From DATDYW01 sp036516995 (lineage in GTDB: Bacteria; Patescibacteriota; Minisyncoccia; Phycocordibacterales; JAACPR01), in the NCBI GenBank assembly GCA_036516995.1, contig DATDYW010000041.1, positions 1 through 8,348 of the forward strand: a stretch of DNA of 8,348 nucleotides. Direction: 5' to 3'. Shown one piece after another: positions 6,397 through 8,348 of the stretch. The stretch's first letter is position 1. Each line of letters begins with the position of its first letter. Under the pieces are notes generated by a model. It was not told where the DNA came from. It did no database searches and saw only the letters and a program-made list of their open reading frames with translations. Made by a program: the position numbers and the translations under genes.

Positions 6397-6523
6397 GTCT
6401 CGGCTCTCCTCGCGCCGTCGCGCTCGTCGGTCGCGACCCCGGCTCGCGACCTCGCGAAGCGCTCGGTAACGCTCCGCCTTTCGAATCAAAGACGCAAGTG
6501 AAGTAGTTCACTTGCTCCCGGCA
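6379..6523 (-). other. GC-rich element bounded by tRNA-Gln acceptor-stem copies (possible structured RNA)
   Basis: On the minus strand this 145-base segment begins TGCCGGG (6523-6517) and ends CCCGGCA plus A (6386-6379), the same 7-bp acceptor stem and discriminator as the adjacent tRNA-Gln. Inside, a 9-bp hairpin (6515-6494) directly follows the 5' acceptor strand. Then comes a long CG-rich part rich in CGCGA words, including an 8-bp inverted repeat ggtcgcga / tcgcgacc. The 3' T-stem strand CCAAG is kept but its 5' partner is not, and there is no normal anticodon arm, so it is not a usable tRNA. It could be a processed RNA with tRNA-like ends, a degenerate tRNA with an insertion, or a mobile repeat. 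No function is known to me. Confidence 0.5.
6494..6515. repeat. 9-bp hairpin inside the tRNA-ended element
   Basis: gcaagtgaa (6494-6502) and ttcacttgc (6507-6515) are perfect reverse complements around the 4-nt loop gtag. It lies one base inside the acceptor-like strand, in the position a D-arm would take. Confidence 0.8.
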
Positions 6524-6572
6524 ACAGAAAAAGAAACGCCCCGCCATGGGCGTTTCTTTTTCTGTTGCCGGG
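6517..6572. terminator. 25-bp perfect inverted repeat: bidirectional terminator overlapping the tRNA-Gln 3' end
   Basis: The arms 6517-6541 and 6548-6572 are perfect reverse complements with the 6-nt loop cgccat. The inner part, AAACGCCC/GGGCGTTT followed by CTTTTTC, works as an intrinsic terminator on both strands: behind tRNA-Gln on the minus strand and against read-through on the plus strand. The outer 7-8 pairs are the 3' acceptor strand of tRNA-Gln and the 5' acceptor-like strand of the neighbouring element. Confidence 0.8.
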
Positions 6573-6635
6573 CTTGGAATCGAACCAAGATACTCGCCTC
6601 CAAAGGGCGATGTCCTACCGTTAGACGACCCGGCA
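6565..6635 (-). tRNA. tRNA-Gln (anticodon UUG)
   Basis: The minus strand folds into a full cloverleaf of 71 bases without encoded CCA. It has a 7-bp acceptor TGCCGGG/CCCGGCA with discriminator A, a 4-bp D-stem GTCT/GGAC (one T-G pair) with loop AACGGTA, a 5-bp anticodon stem TCGCC/GGCGA with loop CTTTGGA, a 4-base variable loop GTAT, and a 5-bp T-stem CTTGG/CCAAG with loop TTCGATT. Loop position 33 is T and positions 34-36 are TTG, which read the glutamine codon CAA (and CAG by wobble). A terminator overlaps its 3' end. Confidence 0.96.
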
Positions 6636-6654
6636 GAAGGGTCAGGGGAAGGCT

Positions 6655-6680
6655 AGCACGGTCGCCGAAGCGACCGTGCT
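6655..6680. repeat. 11-bp hairpin between tRNA-Gln and lemA
   Basis: agcacggtcgc (6655-6665) and gcgaccgtgct (6670-6680) pair perfectly around a CGAA tetraloop. No T-run follows on either strand. The right arm runs into the -10 element of the lemA promoter, so folding or a bound protein could affect promoter use. Confidence 0.7.
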
Positions 6681-6685
6681 ATTAT
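6677..6685 (+). promoter_or_regulatory. Extended -10 promoter of lemA
   Basis: TGCTATTAT fits an extended -10 (TGN plus TATTAT, five of six matches). Transcription from it would start near 6692 and give a leader of about 23 bases. No -35 is evident. On the other strand bases 6686-6681 read GATAAT, a possible -10 for tRNA-Gln. Confidence 0.45.
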
Positions 6686-6714
6686 CGCGCCGTTATCCGC
6701 CAGCCACTAGCAAA

Positions 6715-7281
6715 ATGAAGAAACCCTGGGTTATTGTCCTCGCGATTGTCGTTGTCCTCGTTCTCTGGCTCTGGAGCGCCTACAACGGGCTCGTGACCAC
6801 CAACCAGATGGTGGACACCCAGTGGGCGCAGGTTGAAACGCAGTACCAGCGACGCGTCGACCTGATTCCGAACCTCGTCGCCTCGGTGCAGGGGATTATG
6901 GCGCAGGAGCGAACGATTTTTGATAACCTCGCTAAGGCTCGTGCCAGCTACTCCGGCGCTAGGACCACCGACGAAAAAGCCGCAGCCGCAACGCAAGTTG
7001 AAGGCTCGCTCGCTCGGTTAATTGCAGTGATGGAGAATTATCCAAACCTCCGTTCATCAGAGGCGGTGACCACGCTGATGGCCCAGCTCGAGGGCACGGA
7101 GAACCGCGTTTCTGTTGAGCGAATGCGCTTCAACGAGGCGGTGCAGAGCTACAACCTTCGCGTGAAGCGTTTCCCGGGTGCGCTCGTGGCGGCGATGTTT
7201 GGCTACGACGAGAGGGCGTTGTTCGAGGCTGCGGAAGGATCGGAGAATGCACCAGCGGTCAATCTCCAGCTGGCGCAGTAA
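6715..7281 (+). CDS. lemA: LemA family membrane protein
   Basis: This 188-residue protein has an N-terminal membrane anchor (about 4-22, after MKK) and then a long helical domain of the LemA type. Typical family motifs are seen: YNGLVTTNQMVDTQWAQVE (23-41), RRVDLIPNLV (46-55), ENYPNLRS (107-114), ENRVSVERMRFNEAVQSYN (129-147), and FPGALVAAMFGY (153-164). The family folds as an antiparallel helical bundle with the body outside the membrane; its biochemical role is poorly defined, though it often travels with TPM-domain (YgcG-like) or HtpX genes. Such a gene follows here and overlaps its 3' end by 35 bases. The start at ATG 6715 is preferred over an upstream in-frame ATG (6676) because the latter lies within the promoter/hairpin region and would bury the hydrophobic anchor. 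No Shine-Dalgarno is seen. Confidence 0.93.
   Translation: MKKPWVIVLAIVVVLVLWLWSAYNGLVTTNQMVDTQWAQVETQYQRRVDLIPNLVASVQGIMAQERTIFDNLAKARASYSGARTTDEKAAAATQVEGSLARLIAVMENYPNLRSSEAVTTLMAQLEGTENRVSVERMRFNEAVQSYNLRVKRFPGALVAAMFGYDERALFEAAEGSENAPAVNLQLAQ
7233..7239 (+). promoter_or_regulatory. Shine-Dalgarno site that sets the TPM gene start
   Basis: GGAAGGA inside the lemA coding sequence lies 7 bases before ATG 7247. It favours this start over the longer open frame beginning at 7178, whose extra 23 residues are Arg-rich and would precede the signal peptide. Confidence 0.75.
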
Positions 7282-8140
7282 AGTCAGAATAGTCGCCGCG
7301 CTCTGCGCGGCGACTGCTTTGGCCGCGCCCGCTATCGCGGGCGCGGCCTTGGAGTTGCCGGCTCGTCCGTCTGGCCCCATCGCCGACCTCGCGAATGTAA
7401 TCGACGACGACGCCGAGGCCGCGCTCGACGCCGAGCTCCGCGCCTACTACCAGCAGACCGGCAACTCGGTCGTGGTCGCAACCGTCCCCACGCTCCAGGG
7501 CGAGGCGGCCTCGGTCTACGCCAACAGGCTCTTCGGCGAGTGGGGCATCGGCGACGCGGCGAAAGACACCGGCGTGCTGCTCCTCGTCTCGCCGTTCGGC
7601 GAACCCGGCGAGCGCGACGTCTGGATCGAGGTCGGCTACGGTCTGGAGGGTGACCTTCCCGATGCCGAGGTTTCCTGGATCGTGAACCGGACGCTCATCC
7701 CTGCGTATCAATCTGCTGACATCTCCGGAGGCACCGTCGCCGGCGCGCGCGAAATCGTGAAGGCGATCGGCGACGTGTCGTACGCGCCGGCGCAGGAGTC
7801 GGGCAGCTCGATGGGTGGCGAGTTCTGGGGATTCCTGCTCTGGATGTTCCTTGCGGCGCTCGTGGGCTTCTCGCACACCAAGCGGAAGTGGGATGCGCCC
7901 CTCTTCGCCGGCGGCGTCGGCGCGCTGGCGGGCTGGCTCCTCTGGGGCTTCTTCGCCGCGGCTGCTGCCGGTGTGGTGCTCGCGCTGGTCGGACTGCTCT
8001 TCGAGATCTACCGCGCCAAGCACCCGGGCGGACACCGCGGCTTCTGGGGTGGTGGCTTCGGCGGAGGTAGCGGCGGGGGAGGATTCGGCGGCTTTGGCGG
8101 CGGTTCCTCCGGCGGCGGCGGCGGCGGCGGGAGGTGGTAG
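7247..8140 (+). CDS. TPM-domain (YgcG-like) exported membrane protein with Gly-rich tail
   Basis: This 297-residue protein carries a signal peptide (basic MHQRSISSWRSKVR, hydrophobic core about 15-31, cleavage near AIAGA). A TPM domain follows (about 42-175), starting IADLANVIDDDAEAALDAEL and including NSVVVATVPTLQG, LFGEWGIGDAAKDTGVLLLVS and WIEVGYGLEGDLPDAE, all typical of the family. There is a membrane segment at about 193-209, a longer hydrophobic stretch at about 218-255 (one or two more helices), and a C-terminal tail made almost only of Gly with Phe, Ser and Trp (265-297), also typical of this family. The TPM domain probably faces outward. TPM proteins have been linked to acid phosphatase activity in plants and to photosystem II repair, but the bacterial role is unclear. 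It overlaps lemA by 35 bases with a good Shine-Dalgarno inside lemA, so the two are probably translationally coupled and act together at the envelope. Confidence 0.93.
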   Translation: MHQRSISSWRSKVRIVAALCAATALAAPAIAGAALELPARPSGPIADLANVIDDDAEAALDAELRAYYQQTGNSVVVATVPTLQGEAASVYANRLFGEWGIGDAAKDTGVLLLVSPFGEPGERDVWIEVGYGLEGDLPDAEVSWIVNRTLIPAYQSADISGGTVAGAREIVKAIGDVSYAPAQESGSSMGGEFWGFLLWMFLAALVGFSHTKRKWDAPLFAGGVGALAGWLLWGFFAAAAAGVVLALVGLLFEIYRAKHPGGHRGFWGGGFGGGSGGGGFGGFGGGSSGGGGGGGRW

Positions 8141-8174
8141 TACACCGTCCGCACGAGACCCGGACTGGTAAAGC

Positions 8175-8197
8175 TCCACAAAGTCGGACTTTGTGGA
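8175..8197. repeat. Border hairpin, reverse-complement member of the GTCCGAC family
   Basis: tccacaaagt (8175-8184) and actttgtgga (8188-8197) pair perfectly over 10 bp with loop CGG. The core acaaaGTCGGACtttgt is the exact reverse complement of the acaaaGTCCGACtttgt core at 61-99. It lies between the TPM gene and the murC-like gene with no T-run after it. Confidence 0.75.
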
Positions 8198-8205
8198 ATG
8201 TAAAC

Positions 8206-8233
8206 TTGATAAAAAATTTACGGGGGCTTTAGG
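8206..8233 (+). promoter_or_regulatory. Possible promoter of the murC-like gene
   Basis: TTGATA (8206-8211) is a good -35 in an AT-rich patch. The best -10 at suitable distance is TTTAGG (8228-8233, 16-bp spacer), a weak match. The arrangement would give a leader of about 17 bases. Confidence 0.3.
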
Positions 8234-8256
8234 GGTGGAAGCGTACGCTCTGCGGC

Positions 8257-8348
8257 GTGAAAACCAGGGCAAAGTTTCGGGTGGGGAAGCCGAAGGCGGC
8301 GCACCTAATCGGGATTGGCGGGAAAGGGCTCGCGGGCATTGCAGAGGT
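8257..8348 (+). CDS. murC: UDP-N-acetylmuramate--L-alanine ligase, N-terminal fragment (cut by window edge)
   Basis: Thirty codons are present, from GTG 8257 to the edge. The translation KTRAKFRVGKPKAAHLIGIG continues GKGLAGIAEV. The pattern HLIGIGGKGLAGIAE is the nucleotide-binding loop that opens MurC-type Mur ligases (family form hxIGIGGxGMSGxAE). MurC joins L-alanine to UDP-N-acetylmuramate in the cytoplasm, the first peptide step of peptidoglycan synthesis. The related tripeptide ligase Mpl begins similarly and cannot be excluded from so short a piece. An in-frame stop at 8230-8232 leaves GTG 8257 as the only GTG or ATG start before the motif; no clear Shine-Dalgarno is seen. Confidence 0.75.
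   Translation, partial: MKTRAKFRVGKPKAAHLIGIGGKGLAGIAE

Noticed and set aside
6397..6562. CRISPR array or tandem repeat array
   Set aside because: There are inverted and direct copies of tRNA ends, but no regularly spaced repeats with unique spacers.

Overview
The window looks like chromosomal DNA of a GC-rich bacterium, most likely of the Candidate Phyla Radiation (Patescibacteria, Parcubacteria-like). This placement is inference. It rests on a very short DnaX without the tau region, a large secreted Cys-rich/Ig-like protein ending in two peptidoglycan-binding (PGBD) modules, a lemA plus TPM-domain gene pair, poor Shine-Dalgarno sites, and hairpins of a shared type at gene borders. No ribosomal or other phylogenetic marker is present to confirm it.

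Layout, left to right. At 1-118 is a leader with an 18-bp perfect hairpin. dnaX (119-1213, +) is followed by an intrinsic terminator. A 965-residue secreted surface protein (1306-4203, +) comes next. It has a signal peptide, 32 cysteines in regular repeats, two pairs of Ig/adhesin-like domains, an acidic linker and two PGBD modules. A small unrecognised gene (4338-4628, -) faces it and ends inside its own terminator hairpin. A 295-bp divergent spacer carries a large inverted repeat and the promoter of a nitronate monooxygenase-like flavoenzyme gene (4924-6321, +), whose base composition is visibly less GC-rich than its neighbours.

The interval 6322-6714 is structured RNA territory. It holds the enzyme gene's terminator, a 145-nt GC-rich element whose two ends copy the acceptor stem of tRNA-Gln, a 25-bp perfect inverted repeat that doubles as a terminator, tRNA-Gln(UUG) on the minus strand, and a hairpin with a promoter. 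Then come lemA (6715-7281) and an overlapping TPM-domain gene (7247-8140), a likely translationally coupled envelope operon. After another border hairpin, the first 30 codons of a murC-like ligase gene run off the right edge.

Themes: several genes concern the cell envelope (PGBD surface protein, LemA, TPM protein, MurC). The least explained items are the Cys-repeat module with its exact 90-bp internal duplication, the tRNA-ended element beside tRNA-Gln, and a dispersed hairpin family with a GTCCGAC core.
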